A stretch of 64,000 nt of DNA from Malurus cyaneus samueli (GCA_009741485.1 CM019215.1:73785735-73849734), one strand, 5' to 3'. Shown: positions 12,360 to 25,627, counted from the first letter of the stretch. The notes: generated by a model not told the origin, from the letters alone. A program made the numbers and translations.

Positions 12360-15300
12360 TTCTTTAGCTTCTGTGGTAATTTAGAATACCCTGCACGTGT
12401 AGCACAGGTTGGAAATGAAGACACGCTTGCAAAGCTCGTTTAAAAAAAGCTGATTAAGTTTTAATTATATTTCTTAGCAAAATCAGGAATTTCTTCTGAA
12501 GATGAAAGACTGAACTCTAACCTGGAGTCTTATCACTGGGAGCTGATTGACACATTTCTTTGGGTATTTTACTTGTTGCTTGTGTGATTACCTGGGATTT
12601 ATATGCTGCAACAGATACACAGAGGTCACTAACTTTTGAACCTACAAATTGCACAGGTACCTCAATTTTGCTGGTTATCCAGTTGCTGTGAGTGCCACTA
12701 TTCACCAGGATCATGCTGGCATAGTTATGATATGATGCAAAGCCCATGGCAGGCCTTGCAATATTCTTTGCTCATCCTCCTTGCCAAGTCTGGATGATTT
12801 GCTTTGCAGGTCAACCTATTGCTCTTGGCTACCTTTCAAACTCAGTATTATCTAATCTACAAATCGCTGCTGTTCCAGCAGTTCAAGTCAAACAAACAAA
12901 CAAAAAAGAATTTAATGAGCAAGAGAAAAGAAAAATGCCCAATTGAATGAATAATTGAAGATGGAGTTTGGTCCAGAGAGAGGTATTTCAATCTGGGAAT
13001 AAAGAGCAGAAGAAGTAATGGCAGCTGCATAAATAATTGATAAAGTCTCAGCACCCGTTCTTCTGCTGCTGAGACTGAGGGAAATAAGGATGCAGTGGTT
13101 TTCTCCTCACTCCTCGTATGGACAGCAGTGATTTATCCTTTAGGCAGCTACTTGGACAACTGTGACATGAGAGGAGAAATCCCTGAAGGTGACTGCAATG
13201 AAAGACAGCATTTGGCTTCTCTGATTTGGAAGATGGGTGATTTTCACTGGCTCTTTAGCAGAGAGGGGAGTGCATATTTTCACCATGTTTCCTCAGGGAA
13301 GTTGATCTCTGACCTTCATATTAGAACTAATGTACACTGTTCAATCAAATTCTAAGTGTTGTCTCTGCTGCTCTTTCTTGGGAAGACAGAAATGATCCAT
13401 CTTGTGGGGTCAGCAGTCACCACTGTGTAGCAGTTATTACTGTCCATATTTCTATGGCAAGATCTTCCTTAAATTGGCCAAAAGATTCTAAGAAGTTGTT
13501 TCTGCTCAATGTGTCTGAGACTGACAGTGCAGGCAGGATCTAATAAATAGGAGTTTCCAAGCAGCCACTTAAATCATGCAGTAATACATTCAAAAGTTAT
13601 TGCTGTCAATTTGATTATGGGTTATTCCCTCATGTCTGAAAATGAAAGTAACTCTGACTCCTTTATGTCTGGTTTCTATAAGAAGAGATATGAAGAAGAG
13701 ATAAATTTTGGTGTTTCCTAAAGGTGTCCACATGCATTAAGATACTCATTTGTCTCATTTCTTTAGGCTGGAAAATTTGCTGGTCAAACCCCCTATGTTC
13801 ATTTATTTAATAGAAATTTGTATCCATCTCTGGTGTGTGCCATGTGGCAATAAAGTCACCTCAGTCACCCATGGCTACAGTTGTCTCGATTTGGGTAGGT
13901 AGCAACATTTTCTCCCATCTTCCATGTACAAGAAACAGTTTGATTTGCTCAGCAAAATCTTCTCCATGAAATTCTGATGGACCCTTGTTTTTGCAATGGT
14001 GTAGTTAGATAAGACCAAACCTAACAGATGAAAAGGAAAAAACAGGGGAGTAATAACTGCAGCAACTGGCTAATAAGTGGTGCAACAACAATATGATTGT
14101 TGCCTTTCCCAACTTCCCAATTTTTACAAGCAGCTTTCAATATGGAACACACCATAGTATTAATTTTGAGCTCACTTCTCTTTTAATGTTAAACATTCAA
14201 AAGTCAACATCAAAGGACAAAAGTAGAGTCGGAGTATGAAGGTACCTTTGATACTGTATAATACCATGCTTTTCAGAAAATACATAGGAAAACAGCATCA
14301 TTGTCATAAAGTCTGTTGATTTTTAGCTGTGACAGATTAGGCAGAGGTCATTCCCCTCGTGTATATATAGAGATGTTCATACACCTCTGTATTGCACCTG
14401 AAGAGGTGTCCATTTGACTATTGCCATCAAGTTGCTTAAGAAAACATTGTCAAATCAATCAGTGTGTGAAAATTAAAACATTTGTCACTGGGGTAGCACT
14501 GTTTAGTGCTCAAAACCCTGCAGATTTAAGGCTTACTGCAAGACAGGGAAGGCTAACTATACTGGACTAAAGTACAAAAAAATGAATGTTTCCAGCGCAA
14601 AGATTAGATAGCTTAAATCAGTTCATTAACTCACAGTGAATATCTACTATATAAAATTTCTCTCTGTGGTAGAATGACAAATTTTTTGATTTTTCACAGC
14701 ACACATTTCCAGGGCTGGTTCTGTCCCAGCAGGACTCCACTGTGTAGGAGCTTTGCATTTGCAGAGGCCCATACATTCATTAGAATCTTAAACTTCTTTA
14801 TTGCTGGTTGAAAATATATATTTAAAAACCTTAGTTTTCTTGGCTCTGTGGCTTTCTAAGACAAGTCAGTGTGCAGTGATAACCATAAACCAGCCATCTT
14901 GCAAATTCATCTCAGAGAAGTTACTGTAGTAGGAATCATGGTTTGTATGGCTCTATGCATACCTCAGTGATGCATGCAATAGGGGATGTTTAGACTGGGA
15001 AAAAAATTAGTCAGCATGTAAAGTGCTGTCTGTGTTTTATTGAAAGGAAGGGGATTAAAACCCTTGAGTCAAAGCCTCTTTGTTTATGTAGAAACACTCA
15101 ACTTCCAGCATGAACACAAGTTGGCACAGCATTTCTTACCCTTCAATTTAGAAGTGGTCAAGAGACCAGAACTAGTTAATTAGGCTTCTTGTAGATATCT
15201 GAATTGAGGGTACTTGAGAGTAAATAGCTTGACACCACACTATTGACCTGTAAAAAATCTGCCTTTTTAATTGTTTTGCTGCTGATGCTTTGTTGTTCAG

Positions 15301-15479
15301 GGTGCATAACCAAAGCAGGCTGTGAAGAGTTGCAGAAGGACCTCATGATACTGAGCAGTTATGGAAATTCGGTGCAGACAGATAAGAAGTGATTCTCAGG
15401 GGGGAGGTAGAGGGAACAATTCCCATCTTGCACGCAAGGCATTGATGTCCTCCCATATTTCAGAGGAATGGCACACAGG

Positions 15480-15572
15480 GAGGCCAGGCTGGATGGAGTA
15501 CTGAGCAACTAGGGGCGTTGATCTAGATAATAAAGTGCCTTCCAACTCAAACCATGCGGTGATTCTATGATT
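15480..15572 (+). mobile_element. CR1 LINE 3' end fragment
   Basis: The sequence follows the CR1 3' UTR order: GGCTGGATGGAG, CTGAGCAAC, a shortened TGATCTAGAT segment, then CCTTCCAACTCAAACCAT and a GATTCTATGATT tail at 15561-15572. CR1 elements are avian and reptilian LINEs that insert 5'-truncated copies, and this is the last ~90 bp of one. It is diverged, with internal deletion between CTGAGCAACT and TGATCTAG. No coding part survives with confidence, though an ELQKDL-like frame lies about 150 bp upstream. Confidence 0.85.
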
Positions 15573-15949
15573 ATGTTGTAGTCACTTGCATTACTGTCAG
15601 ACAGCCCTGGACCACTGCATAAATTCACAGTATACCTACATCTGGCACATGGTGTACTCGTATGATATTGCTTCTCGTCCTGTACTTCTCTTTTCCACTT
15701 AATCCTTCACCCAGCCTGCCTTTGAAAAAGGTAATAAAACTGAAGGAAAAAAGGTCAGAGGTACGCAATGACTTCTGGATGAGAAATCATCTCAACAGAT
15801 TTCAACTTTTACAAATACCTGTAATATTTGAAATGTTGCAGGTGAGTGAGATTGGATTGCTTAGTGACCCACCTGATGCAGAAATAGGGGCTATTCAGTG
15901 AAACTGGCAGTGCTCAGGTTCTAAACTTCTTGTTAAGCAGTAGAAAGGC

Positions 15950-16215
15950 TATCACAGAATGTTATGGATTCTGTGTTCTATGTATGTTCAAGGGGGAACT
16001 GGACAAATTTGTGGAACAGAGTGCTATTCTCTGTTATTAAATGTTAGTTATCAGTTGTTCAGGAGGTTTGTCTAGGCTGAGTTGTTGGAGTGCTGCGTCA
16101 CACACATATTATGGGAAAGGATTGCTCCCCTCTCATTGTGGTACACTTTTCCCTAGCTGGATGCCTTTGGACACTGCCACTGGCAGGTACCGGGACAGGT
16201 CCAGGCTTTCCAGTG
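15950..16215 (+). mobile_element. Ancient L3/CR1-like LINE 3' fragment (decayed)
   Basis: A GTTCAAGGGGGAACTGGACAAAT segment (from about 15985, 23 bases) begins the stretch. Further on come TTTCCCTAGCTGGATGCCTTTGG, CACTGCCACTGGCAGGTACCGGGAC and AGGTCCAGG, in that order. This order matches the 3' part of old L3/CR1-type LINEs known from turtles, crocodilians and mammals (ACTGGACAAATTC ... GGCATTGGCCACTG ... ACAGGATACTGGGC). The copy is strongly diverged with indels and has no usable frame. Boundaries are approximate because neither end has a clear junction. An AATAAA follows at about 16322 and its relation is unclear. Confidence 0.6.
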
Positions 16216-19200
16216 TGACTGTCCCTGTTTCTGAGAGGCCTCTGCACCTCAGCCTTGTCTTACCAGGTGCTCTTGGCAAAAGCAGGTGCCATTATGAGAG
16301 AAGCTGGGTAAAAGGAATCACCAATAAACCTAACTATTGATTTTGCACATCTGCTGCTGAGTTAGCAATGTGCATGGTATTTCGAGTTGGCTTCCTGCTG
16401 GAGAAGTAACCAGGGATATAATCCACTGTTCTCTGTCCCTCCCAGTCCCTTTTCATCTAGACTGCAGTTTTCAAAGCAAATCCTTGCAGCAGAGGTATGG
16501 ATCATTGTTTTATCCTTTCAGTAATCCAAGCAATACCCACTGCTTTCCAGCAGGTGGGATATGCACTGTGCCCCCAGGATAGACTGTGCTCTTCTGCCCA
16601 CCCTCCTCATGTACATAATTGTGTGTCTACACATATTGTGTCATACACACTCTTTATTAAGCAGAAGGCCATGGAACCACTAGTTGAGTCAAAAAGTCTC
16701 AGTTAAGAACTCCTTCTAAATCTTCACGTTTTCTCATGTGCCAAGAAAATAACTTGAAGCATTTTAACCTATTTGTCTTACAGGCATAGCCAGCCTCACT
16801 AAGACACAAAAGCTTTTGGTGAGGTTCTAAGCTAAATTTATGCTGCCTGCTCTACAGGGACATCCATATATGAAGATTGGTCCTCTCCTCAGCACCTTTG
16901 GTATACCCAGTAGTAGATTTGAAATGTCAGACTATCCACTGCCTCTGTATTTAGGCTCAAAGCTGAGTTCAGTGCTGCAACCACTCTTCCCCAGAGGCTG
17001 CATCAGTAGATGTAATCTACAGTCCACTGGGCCCAGCAACACAGGGGCAAACGAATCTTTGCATTAAAATATGCCTCAGGATTCATCATGTGGTCAAGGG
17101 ATTTGTCAGATTGGCTTTTATTCCAGAAAAATATGTTTTATCTGTAAAGGAGATACTTCACAAATGCTCTCGTAAAGATTCTCATGTTTCCAGTAGTGAA
17201 TGAGATAATAGATACTTCAGTCCTATCACAGAGGGATTTATGTGCTTTATGTAGCATATGGGAAGCATGGGTTCAAACTAAATAAATTGCTGCTGAAATT
17301 AATCTGGGTCTCATACCCAAGTACCTTAAATACATAGCGAGTATTTAATTATTTTTCCCTTTAAAAATGGCTAACTCATTTTCCATTGCAATTTTAAGCA
17401 AGTAGAGAAACCTTGTGTCATAAAAACAAATGCCATTTTTTATGAGCTGTGAGTATGAAAAAGGTCTTTTAATTAGCAAAACCAAGTTTTGCATTATTAT
17501 GCAGAAGAACTTAAATTCCAGCACAGGTAAAACAAAGTAATGAGACATTTTCTTATATTGCTTGTTGAATGCTTATTTTCAAACCCAGTAAATAATGGTT
17601 TTGTGCCCTTGTGTGATCAATGAATGAAGTAATTGGTGTAGAGATTGCATTTTTGTGCTAATGATGTGTCACAAACTGTGTCAAAGCCTCGAAGGGCACG
17701 ATTTTTGTTGCCATTAAAATGTCTCAGTAAAAGGTACCAGAGAACAAGGAGAAGGTTAAAGAATCATTGAGCTAATTCCACTGGGGTGGTGGCACCATCC
17801 TTCAGAAGAGAGGTATATGGTGGGAATTACCTTCTAGTCAACCTGCCAGAGGTTTCTCTCCCATCCTTGTTTTCCTGTTTTTTAGGCAGTTTAAATACAT
17901 TGCTTCCTTTCTTCCAATTGTTATCCCCAATTTTCCTGCTCCAAATAGAGCATTGAAACCCCCATACCCTACCAAATATCTAAATTTTTAATGAGAAAGC
18001 TGGTTCCAAGTTCTCTCTCAGTTGTCTCATATCTTTGTTCTCTGCATAACCCAATCACATAGTAGTCTTTTATAACCCAGGGGAGATTTCTTTATGTATT
18101 TCCCATCCTCTCTAGCAGTCAGGAAAAGAAAAATTAAGCTTCTAAACGTTTTTCCTTTACACTTCTACCACGTGGCTGCAGCTTTTTTTAGCCTCAGCCA
18201 TCACGCCACCTCGGCTTTTTAGTGAGCTGTGTTTAGCTGGGTCAGTGCTCTTTAACCCTTTCTTACAGAAAGTCTGCCCCACCACTTGCTGTTTAAAATG
18301 CTGGACTCTGTAAAAAGTACCTTTCAGTTTCTGATGCACAAACCTGGAGTCCTTTGAAGCTTGGAGGAAACAATATTCTGCAGAAACGTCACAGGTGGTT
18401 TCTAAGTCTCTTTGTTAGTGTTTCTCACTGAAAAGAGAAAGAAAATGCTTTCCTGGGGATCCTTTTTTTGCAGCTGGTTCCTGGGGCTGGTAAGGCCAAC
18501 ATCTGCAGTCCTGAAATAGCCATGTGGCAGCAAATGCTGGCTGCTGCCTTTGCAGCTGGTCTGTATAAAATAACCATGATTCCCTTTTCCTTACAGCTAA
18601 TGTGGCACAATACTTAGAAGCTATGATTTCTGTCTTCCTCTGGCATATCATAAACTTCCAGATTTTGAGCTGACTGGAGGAGGTTTTTCTTTGGAAAGAT
18701 AAGTATAGGCTAGTCAGATTCATATGGCTGGGAAAAAAGAGTGCTAAATATGTATCTGATAGACAAAAAGGAGAACCAGTGATTTGGTTCAGTATCTTGG
18801 TGGAAGAGAACCACTACGTGCACTTAAACTGCTGAAATGGGGGTGAGGCTTCTGTAACCTCCGTGGCAAAAGCCCCAAAACTCAGCATGAAGGTACCAGT
18901 TCTAAGGGACAGGGTTGTTAATGAGCACTGGAAGTGGAGCAAATGCCTGTCTGGTCTTTGTGCCATCCAGAGCAAAATGAGGTGTTTGAAATGGATCTAC
19001 CCAGAGTCATATTTAATTACATCCTTCTACAGTAATTTCCATGTAAGTTTGATGTTATCTGCTTGGCCTTTTCCTTGAGATATGAACACATTAAGAGGGA
19101 GAAGAAAAGGCTTTTATTAACTTTTTTTTCCCCTGAATCTCAAAAGGAGTTTTGAATATGGCTTTAATGTCAGGCAGCTTTATGTGCCTTTAACCTCTGA

Positions 19201-21361
19201 AGGAGGCTGCAGGATGATGGTTCCTTTGTCCATGGGACTCCTGTTGGCTCTACAGACAGTTTTACTGAGTCTGATGCTGCCCAGGGGACTTTAGCAGCTC
19301 GTGACCTCAATTTCAGTTCCACTCCAGGTCTTCTGCCTGAGCTGGTCTGTTACATTCCTGCCTGGTCACAGACAGTGTTCCTGATCTGTGCACCGATGTT
19401 CTAACCCAACTTTGACCCATTCCCAGGGAGGTGCCTGAAACCAGAACCAGGGCCACCCACCAACCTGCCCTGCTCCCTGGCTGGGGCATGAGATGGCCCT
19501 GGTGCTCTGGTGCTCGGCTCCCAAGGCAGCAGCCAGTCCTCAGTGTGCTCCAAAACACCTTCTGGGTAACCAGCAAAAATGTTTGATTAGCACTCTGTTA
19601 ACATGGATGCTTGTTGGTAGCAAACCACAACCCACTTCCTCTTGAACAGGTCAAGTTGTTGCTTCATTAGTATTGATGTGTGGATGGTGGATAATGAGCA
19701 ATAGTATTGAAAAAAATTACAGAATAGAAGTTAATTACATAGTTCAGATTCTCTGGGTTTGCTTACGTGTGAGCGTGTGAAGATAGAAAAGCTGGATAGA
19801 AGGTCATCATGCTCGGACAGGTGATTATTGCTATTTGGGGATTAGGCTGCTTTAGATTGTAGGTTTGATAGCTCATCTGTAAAAATCACAAAATATTCAG
19901 GGTGCAGAGGGCAGGAAATATTCAACTGAGGGTTATGCCTCCCTCTCTCTGGCTTTTCAGCATGGTAGGTTGAAGTACCTATCCTGGAGTTAAGGGTTGT
20001 CTTCGATTTTCAGGACCTGCTTTCCAAAAGGATTTGAGAAATTTGGGATCTAATTTTCTCATATTCCAGAAATTGTCACTGCAGCTCAGAATCCAGTGTT
20101 GCACTGAGACTGCTTTGTTAAAGTTACGTTGGTGCCTGGGATCCTTTATTTCAAAGGAGAGCCTACTGTTGCACTGCAGCCTAGTCTCCATCTTAAAGAC
20201 AGTCTTCAACTGTACAGCCTCTGTTCCCAATACTGGATCATAAACAGAATAATAATAATAGTAATATCAGAAAGTCCACGTGTTGGTTCATGACTGAAGA
20301 GTTTTGGGGCTGGATTTTAGCAGGATGACCTCAAGATGTGATGAAATGCCAAGGCTACAACTCTGTGTTCATAAATTCATGGTTCAAATCTGTGCATGAA
20401 ACTACAGATCTTGCACTGAGAATGGTTCCCTTTAGAGCAGCAGAGATCTGGGCTGGTGTGCAAGGTTGCACAGGCTTGATTGGGCTTTGTAATTGACTTT
20501 TACTAGCATTTTGCCTCAGAATGAGCCTCCTGTGGATAGTTTGGGTTAATTCTTCTACTGTATACTTTAAATATTTCAGCTATCTTTTTAACTCAAGTGG
20601 CCTAGAGCAAAATTCCCAAATAAAAATGGAACAAAACACTTCAGTGGCACTGAGTTTGACATAAGGGGATGATGGTGCCTGTCTGCTCACTGGAGGTGCT
20701 CATGGCATGGCAGGGAGCCAGGCAGGGCACAGCCTCCCCTCTCTGGGCAGGGGGTGAGGCTCAGGCCAGCCTCCTTAGCCCTCTCCCATGTTTGCGCTCA
20801 CTGGAACCAGCACACAGATGTGGCCAGGGCCCAGGGTTTGCTGGACACTTAAGCAGCTGGTGCTGTGAAAAACGGTTGTTTCTATTGGTATTTCTCCAAC
20901 AATTATTCCATTCTACATCCCTGATACCAGTGATTCTGTCAGTTGTTTTCTCTAACAGTCACTAGCTGGGTAGCTAAAATGCCTGATGGGCTGATAAAAT
21001 ACTTAATAATATTGTAATCATAGTGTTTCTTTCCCCCCTTTAATATTGATCTATATATTGAAAGATTATCAAGAGCAGCTTGTTGTTTTTGTTGTTTTGG
21101 CTTAAATTTTCAATCATTTATCATTGATATGACTTAAGGAACAAGTTACTCACCTCTGCTACTTTCCAGCAGTATTTACTTGTTCTAAAATAAGCTGTAA
21201 CAGTAAAGTGTCATCACTGAATGGGCTGCTTCCCTGGACTTGTTTTCCTCTTAAATGCTGTTTTGCATTATTTTTTTCCTCTCTGAGTAACTGACTTCCA
21301 GAAAAAAGAGTTGATGTTTACTTTTCTGTTCCTGTTACCATCTCTTTTGCTGCTTTTCTAA
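16216..21361. other. Non-coding unique-looking DNA
   Basis: No supported gene or repeat. Locally GC-richer parts at about 19380-19580 and 20660-20860 carry frames of 87-98 codons, but these show no domain, no CpG island and no repeat structure. A short AAT microsatellite lies at about 20250-20265. Confidence 0.65.
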
Positions 21362-21386
21362 TTTTTTTTTTTTTTTTTTTTTTTTT
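21362..21386. repeat. Poly-T tract, 25 T
   Basis: Uninterrupted run of 25 T on the + strand, with no recognisable retrocopy beside it. Confidence 0.95.
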
Positions 21387-23000
21387 AATGAACCTATATA
21401 AAGCACTAATTGAGTAAAAAACATTTTGGATCATAAACAGCCAGAGTGACCAGTGCTACTCATTCCTTGTTTTTTTCCAGAATTTTATTTGGCAAGCAGG
21501 ATCAGTGTCTGTGGGAGGAAATGAACTGACTTAAATTTGGGGGAATACAGGATGGAGCTCGAAAGGGTGTGTCCCCAAAGATGTGTGCACATGTGTCACA
21601 CTTGCAAATTGGGTAATTGCATATTTAGTTTCCTGTCTGTACACATGTGTGGGAGCAAATGCACGGTTTGTCTGCCATAAGGGAGATCTGTGCCCTGCAG
21701 CCATCGCCACTTTCAGGCTGTTTTGAACCCAGTGCACTGGAAGAACTTACACTGTGGTGTGAGCCACGGCGGTGACTCAGAAATTCAGCCTCAGTTTTAT
21801 GTCTGTCTGCTAAATCCTGGTAATAATTGTGATGTTAAATATGTTTTGGCAATTTCTGATGTCAATTAAACAAAAATATGCTGGTGGCTCTTAAGGGCTT
21901 GCTATCCTCAGGCTTCAGGAGAGCTTGGCTAACAGCAACCTTACTCCACTTGGGTTTTAAATGCCAGCACATCCTTGGTGCTATCTGTGTCCTTCTTGTG
22001 GAAAAATACCCCTTACTGCTGTATTTCAGTTGCTGATATTGCCACTTGGATGGCTTGATATAAAGCTTGAAGCATGGGTGTTGAATGGAAAAAGAAAGAG
22101 AGGGCACATATGGGTCAGCATTCAGTGGCAGTGATGAAAGACATAGAAAGATGATGAGGTTTTCTTGTAAACAGCTTGTATTGGTAGCTAACGAAAGGAA
22201 TAAATTTAATGCTGGTTTTCATGTTTCTATTCTGCGTCCCCAGCTTCCCACATGGTGATGCTCATCTTCCATTTGGAGTCCTTCTGATTATAACTATGAA
22301 AAATAAGCTATTTCTGATACGCCAATAAATATGCTTGCTCACTAGTCCTGGAAAACAACTCCTTGCAATTAGGATTGTGGTGGCTGCACATAATGAATGA
22401 CAGAGTTAGTGGTAAAAAGTTTTGCTGTCATAACCAGCCTTTCAAAAATGTAAAATTTCAAAACAAGCACCACACTGTTGACAGTTTGCATTTCAGATAC
22501 TTCAAAACACATAACACAAGTTAAAACTTATTTCTGTCATGAAAATGTGCAATATGACAACACAGGCATGTATTGTCCTTCATTTTTCTTATTGTAATGA
22601 AAGTTTAGAAATTAGCATTTTTATTCTAAGATACAAGCATCCTTCCCTGTTTATTGTGGAATTAATTAAGCTATACGATAAAGACCCTGATATTCCTCTG
22701 AGGGTTGAGAAATCTTTGAAAAGCTAGAGACCATACAAAACCACAGATGTGGAATGACTGACTTTGTGGAGAGGTTTCCAAGCTTCTTGCCGAGGTTTTG
22801 GCAAGCCAATAGTCTGACTCTATTACTATAATTTTTAATAGGAATTAAGGATTAATTCAAGGATTGGTGTGGGGCATTAGAATGGTCTAAGCTGATCAAG
22901 AAAGAGCTGAGATGTTACCATGCCCAGTTGCTCAATGGAGCAATTGAATATGCTCAATTCAGAGCTCTGCCCTTTAGGTCAACCAGAACAAAGACCAAGG
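21387..23000. other. Non-coding unique-looking DNA
   Basis: No coding signal or transposon seen. Open frames are no longer than about 80 codons and lack motifs. Confidence 0.6.
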
Positions 23001-23099
23001 AGTCATGGAAAGATTTGAGTTGGAAGGGACCTTAAAGATGATCTTGTTCCAGCACCCCTGCCATGGGCAGAGACACTGTCCACTGGACCACGCTGCTCA
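23001..23099 (-). mobile_element. CR1 LINE 3' end fragment
   Basis: On the + strand the order is AGTCATGGAAAGATTTGAG, TTGGAAGGGACCTTAAAGATG, TTCCAGCACCCCTGCCATGG and ACTGTCCACTGGACCA. This is the reverse complement of the CR1 3' UTR, so the element points to the minus strand. Only about 100 bp remain, as usual for 5'-truncated avian CR1 insertions. The terminal octamer repeat is reduced to one degenerate unit. Confidence 0.9.
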
Positions 23100-24544
23100 C
23101 ATGTGAGTAGTCTCTGCTTCCTGGAGTAGTTCTTGGAGTGTGCCAAAACTAAAGAAAGGTGATTGCAAGAAGTGTCTGCTAGACCTTTCTCATTCCTTCT
23201 CACAAGTACCTTGCACTCTTTTTCTACTTCTATGAAAACGTTGCAATCTTCGTTGTAGTCTGGTGACTAAATTCGGCTGGTCTGGTTCCTTTGAGCCTTA
23301 GAGTCAGACTATCAGCATGGATTGATTTCCCTTTTAACCAAAAGCTGCCTGTGATAGTGTCCCTGGTTTTTGCTAAGGTACAATGGTACTCTTATGATGG
23401 ATCACGAAATGGGGGAGGAGGGAAAAGTCACCTAAAATAGTCGGTCTGCATTGATTGTACGCTGTACTCAAATTATCTCTGTGCAGGTGTGTGTTGCTCT
23501 ATAGTGAAGCACCGTTTGAAATTCTGGATGAGATCAAAGGAAATGGCTCTTTCTGGGCTCAAAAATGTTCTCTGGCTAGATAATTGTGCTTTTCAGCTGA
23601 GCAAGAGAAAGGAGGTAAGAAAATGAAGCAATCAGTTTTGGAACGAAACCCAAGGATCAGATCCTGGGCTATGCAGACAGTCCTAGGCATACCCAGAGCT
23701 GAACTAGTTCCTATGATCCCTGAAACTCCTTTAGGACTTGACAGTATCAAAAGTGGGAAATCTAACCCTCATCTAGCCAGGAAAGATCCTGTGACGTCTG
23801 GAAATGCAACTGCTCAATCATGTGTGATGCTTCTTGCAGTGTATGGTGCCGCATCTTCTCCTGGCTTTTTCCCTGGAACTAGAACCTGCTGTTCCAGTGG
23901 GTCGAAACTTTAGTGTAACCAATGCTCTAGACTGGCTGTAAGGGTCTCTGTTGCAAGTCCTCAAGCTTAAAAGTATTTTTAAGGCAATGTCCAATTTAAG
24001 GCAAAGCCACTTACTGTCTACTTTTTCCTTAAATTCTATAGTGTGATGGTAACAAAACAGTGAGTCTACTTGTTGTTCTAAGCATGCATATACATATATA
24101 AATAATAATACACATATATATATATGACTTGAATATGTGCATGTATATTTATGCATGTATAAGTGTTTTGAGGTGTAGGCGTGTAACTTGTGCACTGAAG
24201 GCATGAGTTCTCTAGGACATTTAGCCCCTTACAACTGTCCTAATAATTTTTACTCTCGATAGTACTGGAGGTGTGAGATGGCAAAGTGAGAAACCTGTTA
24301 CTTGTCTTTGTGAGCTTAGCTCTGAGAAACTGGGGTCAGGACTGAGATGCAGTTTCATCAGCCAAGGGAGGCTTTTCCTCCTGTCCTCCTCTTCCTCCTT
24401 CTCTTTTGGCTGCATTGGCCTGAGATGCAGCTCTCTCTCTGCTGATCTGCCATCCATGGTGCACTAATCTTCTGCTTTTTTTGCTTAAAGCCAGACTTTT
24501 GTGATTGAAAGCCGGACAGGTTTTAAATTTATGTTTGGGGAACT
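23100..24544. other. Non-coding DNA between two CR1 copies
   Basis: No supported gene. A 109-codon + frame (23584-23913) and a 128-codon - frame (23818-24204) overlap. The minus frame gains length from the AT microsatellite at 24085-24126, and neither resembles a known protein. Confidence 0.6.
24085..24126. repeat. AT-rich microsatellite (AT/CATA)
   Basis: Imperfect run of TA, CATA and AATAAT units ending in an (AT) stretch, about 42 bp. Simple-sequence DNA. Confidence 0.85.
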
Positions 24545-25437
24545 GTAATAGTTTTCCAGGCTTTGTGCTGTGACCATATCCCTGGGGAGCCTGTTCCAGG
24601 GCTCAACCCCTCTCTGGGTAAAAAAGCCTTTTCCTGATATAACCAAAGTCTCCCTGACTCAGCTTCAGGCTGTTTCCATGAGTCGAGTGTCACTGGTCAC
24701 GAGTGAAGAGATTAGTGCCTGCCCCCTGCTTTCCATTGTGAGGCTGTTGAACACTACAATGAGGTCTCCCCTCAGTCTCTTCTTCTCCAGGCTGAATAGA
24801 CCCAGTGAGTTCAGCTGCTTCTCATGCAGCTTCCCCTCCAGAGCATTCAGCATCTTCATTGCTCTCCTCTGGGCACTCTTTAACACCTCCATGCTGTGCC
24901 TGATGTCCCCAGGACAGGGCTGTCCCTCCTGGCTGCCAGGGCACTGCTGGCTCAGATTCAACCTGCCATTGACTGGGACCCTCAGGTCCCTTTCCACAGC
25001 GCTGCTTTCCAGCATCTCATTCCCCAGTCTACCCACACAACCGGGATTGCCCCATCTTAGGTGCAGAATCCAGCATTTGCCCTTGTTAAACCTTATACAG
25101 TTGGTGATTGCCCATCTCTCTGATTTGTTGAGGTCTCTCTGCAGGGCCTCTCTGCTCTCGAGGAAGTTGACAGCTCCTCCCAATTTAGTGTCATTGGCAA
25201 ACTTACACAGTGCTCCTTCAAGTTCTCCATCCAAGTCATTTATGAAGATGTTGAAAAGCACAGGGCTGAGGACGAAGCCCGGCAGAGTCCCACTGGTGAC
25301 CAGATGACATCCTGATGTCACTCCATTCACTTCTAGCCTTTGTGCCTGATCCTTTAGCCAGTTGCTCACCCATTAAATGATGTGTTTCTCCAGCTGAATG
25401 AAGTCCAGAAAGATTACATCTGCTGGCTAAAATACAC
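24545..25437 (-). mobile_element. CR1 LINE fragment with C-terminal reverse transcriptase, decayed
   Basis: Read on the minus strand, 25369-24665 is an open frame of 234 codons that follows the CR1 ORF2 reverse transcriptase from palm to thumb. Visible pieces in order are NWLKDQAQR, VNGVTSG, VLSPVLFNIFINDLD, KFANDTKLGG, LQRDLNKSERWA, FNKGKC, LNLSQQC, RRAMKMLNALEGKL, and [16 protein letters not shown]. The catalytic motif is FAND where the family has FADD, and the PQG motif is altered, so it cannot be an active enzyme. About 45 residues between QQC and the RRA segment are missing compared with the family. A second deletion removes most of the region after LDF at the 5' side (about 25400-25425). 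The 3' side (about 24545-24660) continues into the usual tail of ORF2 (WNRLP-like, HSTKP-like), but the terminal octamer repeat is absent. Confidence 0.92.
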
Positions 25438-25625
25438 ACACCAAGACCAGCCCCTTGACAATGTTTTCTTGCAGCTCTGGAGAATCTGTTGTGCTGCGGC
25501 AGTGTAACTGCATGCTTTTTGGAAATCTAACTTTAGCTCAAGTTGGCAGTGTCTGTAATGGAACCAAACCTCTTGGGTAGAAAAACAAAAAGTCACCTAA
25601 AACGTGGGGTTTGGTTTTTTTCTTT

Positions 25626-25627
<2 letters not shown>
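25438..25627. other. Short non-coding stretch next to CR1
   Basis: Nothing recognised between the CR1 fragment and the long poly-T tract. Confidence 0.5.

Larger units (their letters stand above)
4517..15479. other. Non-coding unique-looking DNA, 11 kb
   Basis: No coding exon, RNA gene or recognisable transposon. Frames of up to 110 codons (for example 9927-10259 +, 6123-6425 -) have no motif, no consistent splice context and no family resemblance. Small structures inside are listed separately: a hairpin at 7111-7162 and palindromes at 8738-8751 and 12342-12359. The stretch 15310-15400 contains a short frame resembling a LINE RT thumb segment (ELQKDL), but too little remains to call it. Confidence 0.65.

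Noticed and set aside
23818..24204. 128-codon minus-strand frame
   Set aside because: Much of its length comes from the AT microsatellite translated as a Tyr, Ile and His-rich run. It is opposed by a + frame.
24570..25307. 245-codon open frame on the + strand
   Set aside because: It is the antisense of the CR1 reverse-transcriptase fragment. The minus strand carries the recognisable RT blocks, so the + frame is a shadow.
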